From Chlamydiales bacterium (GTDB lineage: Bacteria; Chlamydiota; Chlamydiia; Chlamydiales; JARBTQ01): a stretch of DNA of 48,993 bases. How positions within the stretch are numbered: the first letter of the stretch is position 1; every line of letters begins with the position of its first letter. Both the position numbers and the translations under genes were made by a program. The stretch spans positions 1 to 48,993 of the forward strand of contig JARBTQ010000019.1 of assembly GCA_029240075.1 (NCBI GenBank), in the 5' to 3' direction. This document shows, piece after piece, positions 17,229 to 26,340 of the stretch. The notes below the pieces were generated by a model. It searched no databases, was not told the origin of the DNA, and saw only the letters and a program-made list of their open reading frames with translations.

Positions 17229-18145
17229 GATAATTTGCTAGAAACCTCAATTGTTATCTGTCCAATGCGATATTTTTCAAAAATAATACGCTTAATTTTT
17301 TCTATAATTGCTTCTATTTCTAGAAATGTAGATTTCTCGTCGACTGTAATCTGGCAGCTCATAAGGCTCTTGCCACTTGTTAAACTCCAGATATGTAATT
17401 TTGAGATAGCTTTTACTCCCTCTTGTTCCTCAATAGTAAGTTTTACATTATCAAAATTAATATCTGAGGGGACTCCTTCCATGAGCACAATGTAAGTTTC
17501 TTCAAGGATATGCCATGAGCTTAAAGCAATTATAGCTGCTATTACGACACTAAGGATAGGATCGATAATATACCAATCAGTATAATAAATTGCGATTGCA
17601 CCAATAATAACTCCCATAGATGCTACTGCATCTCCTAAAACATGGATCATTGCCCCACGAATATTAATATCGGAAGAATGATCTCGCATGCCTAGCCCTA
17701 TATAAAGGTTTACGACAACTCCAATTGCAGCAGCAACTAACAAGATAACACTTTGAACCGGTTGTGGATTTAATAATCTGTGGTAAGCTTCAAAAAGAAT
17801 AAAGAAGACAATGAAAATTAAACTAGCAGCATTAAATAATGCGGACAATATAGTAGCTCGATGGTAGCCGTATGTCATTTGTTTGGTAGCAGCTTTTTGC
17901 GATATCTTAATAGCTAACCAAGCAATAATTAAAGCACCAACATCTGTAAACATATGCCATGCGTCACTTAGTAAAGCTAGACTGTTAGCCCAAATCCCTC
18001 CTATCAACTCTACTAGCAGCACCCCTATTCCTAAGAAAATTGCTTGTTTTAATTTATTTTGAGCTACATGGACATGGGAATGGGAATGGGAATGGTTGCA
18101 GCTGGGACTATGTATATGTTCTGTTTTAAAATCATGGGAATGCAT
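17225..18145 (-). CDS. Cation diffusion facilitator (CDF) metal efflux transporter
   Basis: This 306-residue inner-membrane protein should export zinc or a similar divalent metal in exchange for protons. The N terminus is histidine-rich (HSHSHSHVHV, residues 18-27), as in ZitB and CzcD. Six membrane helices follow, with metal-site residues in helix 2 (D61, H64, D68 in SDAWHMFTD) and helix 5 (H168, D172 in HVLGD). A C-terminal cytoplasmic domain of about 90 residues with HIWSLTSGK matches the dimerising CDF tail. The HxxxD pattern in helix 5 points to Zn/Cd rather than Mn or Fe specificity. It is convergent with prmA, sharing the bases TTAA between the two stop codons. Confidence 0.9.
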   Translation of the reverse strand: MHSHDFKTEHIHSPSCNHSHSHSHVHVAQNKLKQAIFLGIGVLLVELIGGIWANSLALLSDAWHMFTDVGALIIAWLAIKISQKAATKQMTYGYHRATILSALFNAASLIFIVFFILFEAYHRLLNPQPVQSVILLVAAAIGVVVNLYIGLGMRDHSSDINIRGAMIHVLGDAVASMGVIIGAIAIYYTDWYIIDPILSVVIAAIIALSSWHILEETYIVLMEGVPSDINFDNVKLTIEEQEGVKAISKLHIWSLTSGKSLMSCQITVDEKSTFLEIEAIIEKIKRIIFEKYRIGQITIEVSSKLS

Positions 18146-18628
18146 AGCTACTAGCCTTATTTAAAGGTTTTTCTACTGTTTGAATGCTAGCTTAACCTTT
18201 TATTCTGAAAATCAGCAATAAAGTTTGAATTTAGCTTTGCATTAAGATAAGTAAATTTTTCTTCATAATGGTACTATACAATTTCTTAGCAATACTTAAT
18301 CCAATAAAAATGTCATAGGATTATTTGCAGGTCATGCTGATTTAAATCCTGAGAGATCTTGAGAGCTTATTGTGCACCTTTCAAATCTTTATTGTCAGTG
18401 ACTCAATAGATCGTTGTGAAACAGGTTTTGAAATAGAGCGATTTTCTGTTTATGCCTTGTCGATTTTAGAGTCTATCTTGCTTTTCTAATTTAAAAATAT
18501 TCTATATAAATCATTGCTAATTAATTATGCAAAAATTTATTAACAAATAAACAATAATTTTCTTTAATCCCTAAATTAGGACCTTTAAAAGAAAAGTTAT
18601 CGGTTTTGTATTGCAAAAGATTCCTAAT
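18146..18628. other. 483-base gap with no gene called
   Basis: AT-rich DNA between two minus-strand genes. One frame is open for 47 codons up to a stop near 18490, and another for about 20 codons near 18300-18350. Neither has a credible start or recognised family. It could hold gene debris but nothing I can support. Confidence 0.4.
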
Positions 18629-19213
18629 TTATTTGCTATTTAGATTATTATCTTCAAGTTCTCGAACGCTCGTCTGAGGATTATAGAATAATCCTGTAAT
18701 TCTTTGGATGATGTAACGAATGAGATTAAATAATATAAACCCCATTAAAGCCCCACATGTAGCGTATAAGGCAGTATCCCAATTCAATGATAAAGAGAAT
18801 TGAAAAGAGTTCCAACTTTCTTCAGCAATTTCATGATTTAGCTCATAAGTAAATACAAAAGGCTTAGAGGTTAAAGAAGCATTCAAAATTCTCTCATAAG
18901 AAGTGGAAAATTCTTTCCAACGAAGAACTTGTTTTTGCATGAATAAGCCTTGTCCTGAGAAATCGGGGTCAGCGCTTTGAATGAATTTGTCTATGTAAAC
19001 TTCTAAACTTTTATTTGAAATTATAGCAAGCCTCGTTAAGCTATCCACATAAAGATTTAGTTCTTGGATATGTCCTTGCAGATGTTTAAGATATTGGTGT
19101 ACAAAAGCAGGGAACTGTGCCGTAGCAAAAGCTCCTAACAAGCAGAAAACTCTACTAATTATTCGACCAATCCATTTACTTATCATATTTCTCCAGTAAT
19201 TTCTTAATAGCAC
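18629..19213 (-). CDS. DUF2937-family membrane protein
   Basis: This 194-residue protein fits DUF2937: an N-terminal hydrophobic segment (about 18-38) followed by the family's FPAFVHQYLKHLQGHIQEL block, a helical periplasmic-type middle (SNKSLEVYIDKFIQSADPDF), and a C-terminal membrane helix (about 147-170) with a basic end. The role of the family is unknown. It is divergent from the EamA transporter gene at 19325, with about 110 bases between them. The N-terminal Met at 19213 could be replaced by Met11 (MISKWIGRI), which is nearer to the usual family start. Confidence 0.7.
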   Translation of the reverse strand: MLLRNYWRNMISKWIGRIISRVFCLLGAFATAQFPAFVHQYLKHLQGHIQELNLYVDSLTRLAIISNKSLEVYIDKFIQSADPDFSGQGLFMQKQVLRWKEFSTSYERILNASLTSKPFVFTYELNHEIAEESWNSFQFSLSLNWDTALYATCGALMGFILFNLIRYIIQRITGLFYNPQTSVRELEDNNLNSK

Positions 19214-19324
19214 TTTTTGACTCTCTCCTTAGAAGCTTGGTAGATCTCTGAGAACTTTGTTTTAGAAGAGGTCTATTGAAATAATGGCGTTTGCCTGGTA
19301 AAGTAAACTCCAAATTAATATAAA

Positions 19325-20239
19325 ATGAGCTTAATCATGTTAACTGCTTTAAAGCAAAATAAAAACCTACAGGGAACTCTACTTATCTTAGCTTCAGCTA
19401 TAGGATACGCAACTGTTGCAATTTTTGGGAAGTTAGCAATCCTAGAACAAATGACCCTCTTTAATATCTTATTTTTTAGATTCTTAGGAACAGCATTTTT
19501 CCTGTTTGGGATGGCTTATTTTTCAAAGCAAATGCTTATAGATCGTAAGGATGCTTTGCGCTGCATGGCTGTTGGAATGGTTTGGGATACTTCAGTCGCG
19601 TTTTTTTTTCTATTATCTATTGAGCGATTAGGGGCTTCTTTAGCCGCTATGTTAATGTATACGTATCCTGTTTTTGTTGTTTTGATTCAAACTTTTTTAC
19701 GCTCCGAAAAATTACAGCGCTCTCAATTAGTGACCTTATGTTTTGCTTTAATAGGTACTTTTCTGGTGATCGATCCTCACTTTGATAGTGCTATAGACCC
19801 CATAGGCGTTTTAGCAGGTTTACTAACGGGGCTAGGATATGCCTTTTATCTGACCTATGCAACTCGTTGGACTGCTCATGTCCCAGCTCTAATTTGTAGT
19901 GGATATATTTCACTAGGGTCTGCTTTCTCATTTTGCATAGCTTCATTAGCAACGACAGGTATTGTGCTACCTCCTAGGTTTGAAAGTTACCAAATACTAT
20001 TGGCTCAGATCATTTTTAGTACAGTTATCCCTCTATCCTGCCTTTACGCAGGAATTCGTATTATAGGGCCTACTAAAACTGCTCTTATATTCACTCTTGA
20101 ACCAGTTACTACAGTCTTACTATCCCTGTGGTTTTTTGATGAAAGCTTCACTCTAATCAAAGCCATTGGGGCTGGTATTGCAGTTATTTCAATTCTCTGC
20201 CTTCAACTAATACCGAAAAAAGAGCAACAACCCCATTAG
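19325..20239 (+). CDS. EamA/DMT-family transporter
   Basis: This 304-residue membrane protein has about ten hydrophobic helices arranged as two EamA repeats (roughly 15-150 and 160-295). The second repeat carries the common LEPVTTVLLSLWFFDE motif (usual 'EPv.a.l.g...l.E'). The family exports metabolites or amino acids; the substrate is unknown. The start at ATG 19325 has no strong ribosome-binding site, and Met5 is an alternative. It converges on a second EamA gene, and the two stop codons share the bases TTAG. Confidence 0.82.
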   Translation: MSLIMLTALKQNKNLQGTLLILASAIGYATVAIFGKLAILEQMTLFNILFFRFLGTAFFLFGMAYFSKQMLIDRKDALRCMAVGMVWDTSVAFFFLLSIERLGASLAAMLMYTYPVFVVLIQTFLRSEKLQRSQLVTLCFALIGTFLVIDPHFDSAIDPIGVLAGLLTGLGYAFYLTYATRWTAHVPALICSGYISLGSAFSFCIASLATTGIVLPPRFESYQILLAQIIFSTVIPLSCLYAGIRIIGPTKTALIFTLEPVTTVLLSLWFFDESFTLIKAIGAGIAVISILCLQLIPKKEQQPH

Positions 20240-21144
20240 GTAGATAATGGGGCATTTGTCTGTTTATCAGCAGATAGAAAAATTGATAACCCCAAAGCCA
20301 CTAAAGTGCCCGATACATAAAAATCCCAACCAATACTTGTGCCAAACCAAGCCCATTCGGTGATAGCTGTAAACAAAGGGGTCAATAGGGAAACAAAAGT
20401 AATTAGAGTCACCGAATGAGTTTTCAACAACCAAGTACATAAAGTTCCAGTAAAGATCTGAATAGCTACTGATATTCCTAGCCATAGATTAAAAGAATCA
20501 GTAAAGATTGAACTTTTGAAATTTAATGATAATTCCCCAGTGAACAAAGCAAATATTAAGCTTACGATACCTGTTGTTAAAGATACCCATGCATTAGCAG
20601 AGGTCGCTCCAAATCCTTTCTTAGTAAGATTTTGTACATTCATCCAAGCAAGGCTAAAGCAAACAACAGATGCTATAGCTGCTATTTCTGGGCCAGAAAG
20701 CCAGAAAGCGGGATTTAGTGATTCCTCTGTTCCAATGTTATCAGATAATATGACAGGAAGGCATCCGGCAAAACCTACTATAAGACCTAAAATTTTCTTA
20801 TAATGGACTTTTTCACGAACTAACAAAATTCCTAAAAGATAGGAAATAAATGGGCCTAAATTACTCAACAAAGCAGTTCTTGTGGAGGTAAGATAATTAA
20901 TAGACCATAGCCGTAGACCATTTGCTAAGGAAAAAGCAACCGCTATAATAATGATAGAAGGGATATGGCGCTTTAATTCTACAAGTTCTTTGCGGTCTTT
21001 AAAAAACTGATATATGAATAATAATAACCCGGCAATAAGCATTCTTAAGGTTAAAATAACGATGGGAGAAGTGTACTCTAGTAAAAATTTGTTTACAGTA
21101 AAACTAAAACCATCCAAAGCCGTATTAACGATAGGTAAAAGCAT
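20236..21144 (-). CDS. EamA/DMT-family transporter (second copy type)
   Basis: This 302-residue membrane protein has about ten helices. The first repeat shows ALLSNLGPFISYLLGILLVREKV near residues 90-113, which is the EamA 'P....l.g...l.E' pattern; the second repeat has SLLTPLFTAITEWAWFG near 265. Sequence similarity to its convergent neighbour at 19325 is low by eye, so it is not a recent duplicate. The substrate is unknown; metabolite or amino-acid export is typical, though in obligate intracellular bacteria some DMT carriers import host compounds (SAM for example). Confidence 0.82.
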   Translation of the reverse strand: MLLPIVNTALDGFSFTVNKFLLEYTSPIVILTLRMLIAGLLLFIYQFFKDRKELVELKRHIPSIIIIAVAFSLANGLRLWSINYLTSTRTALLSNLGPFISYLLGILLVREKVHYKKILGLIVGFAGCLPVILSDNIGTEESLNPAFWLSGPEIAAIASVVCFSLAWMNVQNLTKKGFGATSANAWVSLTTGIVSLIFALFTGELSLNFKSSIFTDSFNLWLGISVAIQIFTGTLCTWLLKTHSVTLITFVSLLTPLFTAITEWAWFGTSIGWDFYVSGTLVALGLSIFLSADKQTNAPLST

Positions 21145-21348
21145 AGAAAACTCCTAAATGTAATAGTTAATAATTGAATATTTAAGTGTTTCTAGTCGGC
21201 TCTAAAGAATAAGACCAGCTATTTTTTAATTTCACTGATGAGGCTATATTGTAGATCTCGGTTAAGCTTATAAAGCCTCATAAGATGTATTAAAAAAATC
21301 TTGTTCAGAGCGAATGTTTCTAATTATAGCAAGCTGAAAGTTTTAGAT

Positions 21349-22050
21349 CTATAACTTGTCCAATGCTTTTTGAAGAGAATTTATAAGAAGTTGTTGCAGA
21401 TAGTCTATATCAATGATTTGTTCTAAAAAATATTTTTGATTAATCTCAACTTCAACACCAATGTAATTAGTTGGGAATTTTTTTCTTAAATAAGAAGTGA
21501 AACCATCAGCTTTGCCGAGATAAGGATAATTTTTGCGAATTTTCATCCGTAGCGGGAAATAACTTTGTAATTCAACTTGCCATGATTCACAAAATTCTTT
21601 TTCCGAAGAATTTTTAGGATCATACAGTAATCCAATATCTGCTGTTCTAATTTTTTCTCCCATAATAGGAGTAAATGAGTGGATGGATAAGTGAACAATA
21701 GTTTGCTGTCTGCTTATAAGATTTTGTATATGGGATTCTACCTGCAATCGATAAGGGTAATAGTAGTTAGCAAGGATAAGTCTTTTCTCCTTAGTTGATA
21801 AACCCTTAGTTATTTTTGAAAAAAGGTATGGATGATGTAATGAACGATTAAGCTCAACAAGCAATCTGGTTGTTGTGCTGTAAAAAAGAGGAGACGAAAA
21901 ATTGTTTGCAAGAGACTTTGCAATTTTTAAAGCCCCAATATCCCATCCTTGATGGGAACATAAAATTGCTTCATGTGGGTCGAATAGCTTTTGAAATAAT
22001 GGAGGAACTTCATTCCCTCCATGTTCACATGTAAAAATTAAGTAAAACAT
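21349..22050 (-). CDS. N-formylglutamate amidohydrolase-like hydrolase
   Basis: This 233-residue protein matches the FGase family: TCEHGGNEVP at the N terminus, SHQGWDIGA at about 33-41, TTTRLLVELNRSLHHP near 60-75, a HLSIHSFTP metal-binding block, ADIGLLYDP, and VEVEINQKYF near the end. The family hydrolyses N-formylglutamate or related amides using a metal. It is the last gene of a tight unit with GCS2-type and RimK-like ligases (2 bases downstream of the former). Since histidine degradation genes are absent here, hydrolysis of an amide made by the two ligases is a more likely role, by inference. Cytoplasmic: no signal peptide is visible. Confidence 0.82.
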   Translation of the reverse strand: MFYLIFTCEHGGNEVPPLFQKLFDPHEAILCSHQGWDIGALKIAKSLANNFSSPLFYSTTTRLLVELNRSLHHPYLFSKITKGLSTKEKRLILANYYYPYRLQVESHIQNLISRQQTIVHLSIHSFTPIMGEKIRTADIGLLYDPKNSSEKEFCESWQVELQSYFPLRMKIRKNYPYLGKADGFTSYLRKKFPTNYIGVEVEINQKYFLEQIIDIDYLQQLLINSLQKALDKL

Positions 22051-22052
22051 CC

Positions 22053-23288
22053 TTAACCTTTAAATAGTTCGCCATGAGCTAGACAATAACACAATTTTTC
22101 ATATATCTCTCTGAGTTGGTGTTTAGTTGGTTGGCTCTTCCATGCTTTTTCGATACGCTGTGCAAGCGTTCCTTTATCAATTATCATTTCCAGAATACCT
22201 TTTAAATTGCCTAATGAGTTTAAATCTAGCGAGTTTATGATATGTTGCCACAACTCTTTTGCACGACATTGAGTCGCATTAGCAGGAAAACCGAATAGAT
22301 CTAAATAATGACGATTGCTGATAATAGCTTCAGATCCTTCCTTTACGCATGAAGAAAAGATAGCATAGAGGGGTTCAACTTCCCACTCTTTATCATTAAG
22401 CTCATGCCATTTTTCAGCAATTAAGGACTTTAGTGTTTCTACAATAGCAGTAGCAATAGCAATGTCTGCTTGCGGGCACTCTTGTATATCTAATATTCTA
22501 ATTTCTATTGTATTGCGCTCAAAGCGAGCAATTGCACCATGAGAATTAAGCCATTCGTGCTGTAGTAATTTGTCGGGGTCATAGGGTGCAATTTCATGGT
22601 ACATAGAAGCTAAAATTGATTCTCGATAATTTTTTTCACTACTACAATGTTCAGGAATAACCTTTCCAGTAATTGAAGGTATTATTTTTGCATTATTTTG
22701 ATACACATGTAGTCTATTATCGAGGATACCTGTCAGTTTCTCTTCAACTATAGGCGAACTAGCGGTAAGAGCTGGCATAATAGGCAGTAATAATCGAATA
22801 GCTGCATGAAGTTGTGCGAATTCAATATCATCAGCGAAAGGAAGGTTTATATGGGTGCTTTGCAAGTTAGCCCAACCATGACCACAGCAATTAAAGATTC
22901 GGTTATATGCTTCATAAATAGGATTATATTCATGAGGCCACAAGTGCATTTCCTGGTACGGGTCCATCCATGGATGCATTGCAGTTGGCATTAAGCAAGC
23001 ATTAAAAGATTCAAGGATTGAATTGATTTGTCTTACATTATCTTGAAAAGAGATTTCTAGATTTTTAAGAGACTTAGCAGGCTTTGTAGTCTTTAATTCA
23101 ATGACGTGTAAAGCTAATTCATTAGACCAACTAATTTCACCCCTCTCAACTTCATTATCATAGTTTTTAGCTACTGTATAAAGTACTTTGTCTGTAATAG
23201 GGTCGACGTTTAAAGTTTGCTTATTGACAATCATGTATTCAAGCTCAATTCCATAACCTTGGAATAGGGGAAGAATCAACTTTTCCAT
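22053..23288 (-). CDS. GCS2-type carboxylate-amine ligase (glutamate-cysteine ligase family)
   Basis: This 411-residue cytoplasmic enzyme belongs to the glutamine-synthetase-fold GCS2/YbdK group. The N terminus has YGIELEYMIVN with the two glutamates that bind metal; the middle shows HPWMDP and STHINLPFAD; and RFERNTIEIRILDIQECPQADIA near 255-277 matches the family's arginine and glutamate rich core. Members join a carboxylate such as glutamate to an amine. The substrate here need not be cysteine. It lies 6 bases after the RimK-like gene and 2 bases before the FGase gene, which strongly suggests one mRNA and a shared pathway. Confidence 0.82.
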   Translation of the reverse strand: MEKLILPLFQGYGIELEYMIVNKQTLNVDPITDKVLYTVAKNYDNEVERGEISWSNELALHVIELKTTKPAKSLKNLEISFQDNVRQINSILESFNACLMPTAMHPWMDPYQEMHLWPHEYNPIYEAYNRIFNCCGHGWANLQSTHINLPFADDIEFAQLHAAIRLLLPIMPALTASSPIVEEKLTGILDNRLHVYQNNAKIIPSITGKVIPEHCSSEKNYRESILASMYHEIAPYDPDKLLQHEWLNSHGAIARFERNTIEIRILDIQECPQADIAIATAIVETLKSLIAEKWHELNDKEWEVEPLYAIFSSCVKEGSEAIISNRHYLDLFGFPANATQCRAKELWQHIINSLDLNSLGNLKGILEMIIDKGTLAQRIEKAWKSQPTKHQLREIYEKLCYCLAHGELFKG

Positions 23289-23294
23289 AGTATT

Positions 23295-24758
23295 TTAAAT
23301 CCCTTTTTTACTTTCTTCTATCCGCTTTACAAAAGTTTGCATAATTTTTAAATACAACTCATCCTGCAAGATAATATCTTCTACACCACTGTCGATACTA
23401 GGGTTGTCATTAACTTCAATAACATAACAACCATTTTCAGTTTCTTTTAGGTCTACCCCATAAAATCCCTGACCGATTAAGTTAGCCGCTTTAAGAGCAG
23501 CGCGAACAACAGGCTTAGGAGCTTGACTAATAGCGAAGGTTTCAGACCTTCCTGAGTAAGTCTTTCCCGTCTGTGATTTGTCATAAATTTGCCAATGACG
23601 GCGAGCCATATAATATTTACAGGCAAAAAGGGGAGTTCCATCTAAGATTCCGATGCGCCAGTCAAATTGTGTAGGAATAAACTCTTGAGCAATCAATAAA
23701 TCAGATCTTGCTAGCAATTCTTTAGTTATCTTTACCAGCTCTTCATCACTATTTACCTTAGTAACTCCTAAGGAAAATGCACTATCAGGTTGCTTTAAAA
23801 TACAGGGTAGCCCTAATTCTTGAATGATCTGTTTGACATTGTCCTTATGAACAATAATTGTCTTAGGAGCGGGTATATCATGATGTTCAAGCATTTCAGC
23901 TAAGTAGACTTTATTGCTACATTTTAAAATGCAGTCAGGCGAATCAATCACTACAAGTCCTTCAGCTGCAGCTTTGCGAGCAAAGCGGTAGGTATGATGA
24001 TTAACATTTGTTGTTTCCCGGATGAACAGAGCATCAAATTCTGCTAATCTACCAAAGTCTTCCTTCTGTATGAACTCAACGTTCAAGCCTAAGGAATCCG
24101 CAGCTTTAACAAATTTTTGTAGGGCTCGCTCATTAGAAGGGGCATGTTCCTCTTTAGGATCGTATAAAATAGCTAAATCATACCTGGAATTTTGTTTTTT
24201 CGGGGGAGGTTGCCTTTTTTTAGAGAAATAATCTATGGTTGCGCTTTCTATAAACGGATAATCTGTCTTGGAGATATCTGTAATAGAAAGGGATAATACG
24301 CTTTGCAGAGACCAGGTTTGATTAATTAGATTAAATTGAACTCTTAGCAGAGGGGAAGCAAATTGCCTAAAAAGTTGGTTGCAAAGCCGTTCATATTTTT
24401 TTATAGAGGATTTGCCAAAATAGATATCTAAAGTAATGCTTTCTTGGTTTAGGTCGATTAGAGTTTCCTGTATGAGTCCGTTAAGCTCATCAGAGACAAA
24501 GTGCACCATAGTTGGTGATTTTAGATCTTGTATAGTTTGTACCGTGGGCAGTGGTTTATGGCCTCGTGCTGTAGCAAGCAAAGAGACGTAATAACCCAAA
24601 CTTTGGTACCGATATGACTTACAGAAGTTAAAGACCTTCACATGACGTAATCGGTTATACAGTGCATGCGTGACGTATGATTTTGCTGTAATGACTTTTA
24701 CACCGGGGATGTCTAATGGCCAATCTTCTAGATCGTTTACCACAACAAAGATCTGCAT
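23295..24758 (-). CDS. RimK-family ATP-grasp ligase with N-terminal extension
   Basis: This 487-residue protein has a C-terminal ATP-grasp ligase of the RimK type. ATP and metal binding features are visible: PCILKQPDSAFSLG, the hinge-side IAQEFIPTQFDWRIG, and the metal site VIEVNDNPSIDSG near 445-457. The first 190 residues form the extension seen in long 'RimK family' proteins, with SYVTHALYNRLRHVKVFNFC and YQSLGYYVSLLATARGHKPLP. RimK-like enzymes add amino acids to protein C termini or make small peptides. First gene of the RimK/GCS2/FGase unit. GGAG lies 8 bases before the ATG. The target is unknown. Confidence 0.85.
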   Translation of the reverse strand: MQIFVVVNDLEDWPLDIPGVKVITAKSYVTHALYNRLRHVKVFNFCKSYRYQSLGYYVSLLATARGHKPLPTVQTIQDLKSPTMVHFVSDELNGLIQETLIDLNQESITLDIYFGKSSIKKYERLCNQLFRQFASPLLRVQFNLINQTWSLQSVLSLSITDISKTDYPFIESATIDYFSKKRQPPPKKQNSRYDLAILYDPKEEHAPSNERALQKFVKAADSLGLNVEFIQKEDFGRLAEFDALFIRETTNVNHHTYRFARKAAAEGLVVIDSPDCILKCSNKVYLAEMLEHHDIPAPKTIIVHKDNVKQIIQELGLPCILKQPDSAFSLGVTKVNSDEELVKITKELLARSDLLIAQEFIPTQFDWRIGILDGTPLFACKYYMARRHWQIYDKSQTGKTYSGRSETFAISQAPKPVVRAALKAANLIGQGFYGVDLKETENGCYVIEVNDNPSIDSGVEDIILQDELYLKIMQTFVKRIEESKKGI

Positions 24759-24914
24759 GCAAAAAACTCCAAATCGAATAGCTTAAATTTTTCCTTTGGC
24801 ACATTATTACTATTTTATCGGTTTTTCTACTGAAAAAAATGAGTTCTTTTTTTAGACGCGATAGAATTGTTCCTTTCTCTTTTTTTTTATTTTTATTCAT
24901 TATTTATTTTTTAT

Positions 24915-24945
24915 TTGATCTTGTTGTATTTTCATCTATTATAAT
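24915..24945 (+). promoter_or_regulatory. Candidate promoter for the Fic-domain gene
   Basis: TTGATC (24915-24920) and a perfect TATAAT (24940-24945) are 19 bases apart and 35 bases upstream of the start codon. The spacing is slightly long. Confidence 0.4.
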
Positions 24946-24979
24946 CATATCAAAATAGTTAACTAAATAAGGAATTCAT

Positions 24980-26233
24980 ATGTTAAATCCTGTCAGTCCT
25001 ATTGATCACCGTAGTTTAGAATTTACGAATATAGAGGAGGAAATAGAAAAGTCTCCTATGAATCCGCAAATAAGCAATATTTCAAGAGATTTCTTGAGAG
25101 AGCAGAAAATTATTCCTTCAGCAGAGGAAGCTAAGTATCAATTTTATGCCTTAGGTGAAAATTGGTGGAAACAGATTATCGATGGTAATTGTCATAACTT
25201 TGGCAAAATGGTATTCGATGAAGGTCTTCATGGTAGAGGAAAAGAGCCTGGTTACTGGAGAGGAATCGAAGACGCATGTAACGTTTTAAATCAAAATTTT
25301 AACCAACCATTATCCCTCGAGCTTTATGCAAAGGTTCATTCAGCTGCATGTCAACATTTTGACGGAAAAAACAATAACACAATTTGTAGGTATAGCCAAG
25401 TAGAACAATTTCGAATAGAAAGTGGTAGATGTGTATTAAAGTTATATAGTCAAGATTTCAAATCCCTTAATAAATTGAGGATAGAGGCTACCAAAAATAT
25501 GAACAAGCTTTGGGAACTTCTTCAGCGCAGCACTGTAGAAGACCCAAATAATAGATCTGAGCAAAAATGTGAAGATGACCACCAAATTACCCAAATTAGG
25601 GATTGGTTTTTAGAGCAGTTTGGCAATGGCTATGTAGATAGGAATAATGAACAAATTTGTGATATTTTAGGCGATAAAGTGGAGGGAATTAGGGAGCAAT
25701 TACATAATCTATGCACAGAGCAGAGCAACAAGCTAAATAATGTATTTGAAATTGTAAAAAGTCGATTAAACCTAGATAAAGCCTTTGCTTACAGTATTGC
25801 AAGAGAATCTAATGACCTCAGTATTAACTACACAGGTGCTAATGACAAGCAAGAAGTAACCACCCAACTTATATTTGAATTCAATGCACATTTGGGAGCT
25901 CTTCAAAAAGATATAAATTCAAAAATTCAAAAATTGTTATCAGATGATCTAGATGTAAGTAAAGAAATAACGCAGTTAAAAGAGCAATACCAAGAAAAGG
26001 TCATTAGCCTAATAGCAAGACTTTATGCTGAATTAGAATGGTTACATCCTTGGATTGACGGGCAAGGACGCACAGATCTAATTATTTTAAATTGGCTTTT
26101 AGCCAGGGAAGGCGTTCATCCTTGCATTTTGGAGGAACCCTACTTTTCTACTGTCAGTACTCTAGAAGATTGGATTGATTATCTGAAAGAGGGTTTAATT
26201 CGTTATAAGCTATTACTATCTAGTTCAAACTAA
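24980..26233 (+). CDS. Fic-domain protein with a variant active-site motif
   Basis: This 417-residue protein ends in a Fic-like domain. The motif at residues 356-364 is HPWIDGQGR, followed by TDLI. Typical Fic AMP-transferases have HPFx(D/E)GNGRxxR. The catalytic His356, Asp360, Gly361, Gly363 and Arg364 are kept, but Phe is Trp, Asn is Gln and the second Arg is Leu. Fic enzymes move AMP or other phosphate-containing groups onto target hydroxyls and are common effectors or toxins. No inhibitory (S/T)xxxE(G/N) helix is obvious. The first 300 residues include LHGRGKEPGYWRGIEDACNVLN and are otherwise unknown. AAGGA precedes the ATG by 6 bases. No antitoxin-like neighbour is present, so an effector role is more likely than toxin-antitoxin. 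Confidence 0.75.
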   Translation: MLNPVSPIDHRSLEFTNIEEEIEKSPMNPQISNISRDFLREQKIIPSAEEAKYQFYALGENWWKQIIDGNCHNFGKMVFDEGLHGRGKEPGYWRGIEDACNVLNQNFNQPLSLELYAKVHSAACQHFDGKNNNTICRYSQVEQFRIESGRCVLKLYSQDFKSLNKLRIEATKNMNKLWELLQRSTVEDPNNRSEQKCEDDHQITQIRDWFLEQFGNGYVDRNNEQICDILGDKVEGIREQLHNLCTEQSNKLNNVFEIVKSRLNLDKAFAYSIARESNDLSINYTGANDKQEVTTQLIFEFNAHLGALQKDINSKIQKLLSDDLDVSKEITQLKEQYQEKVISLIARLYAELEWLHPWIDGQGRTDLIILNWLLAREGVHPCILEEPYFSTVSTLEDWIDYLKEGLIRYKLLLSSSN

Positions 26234-26248
26234 AAAATATTTAAAGTC

Positions 26249-26278
26249 TACCTTCTTACTGCTATCTGTGAGAAGGTA
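26249..26278. terminator. Hairpin between convergent Fic and LpxL-type genes
   Basis: TACCTTCT (26249-26256) pairs with AGAAGGTA (26271-26278) around a 14-base loop, 15 bases after the Fic stop. No clean T tract follows, so it may be a weak bidirectional terminator. Confidence 0.5.
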
Positions 26279-26340
26279 TATTCTTGATAAAGCTTTTAAA
26301 TAGCCTAATTTAACAACTTACCATTGAAAAATTTAAACTA

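Noticed and set aside
18290-18490. Short open stretches suggesting a toxin-antitoxin remnant
   Set aside because: No start codon, ribosome-binding site or recognisable motif; length is within chance for AT-rich DNA.
24655-24900. 81-codon minus-strand frame overlapping the start of the RimK-like gene
   Set aside because: Lysine-rich low-complexity start from A-rich DNA; its second half is the RimK-like gene read in another frame.
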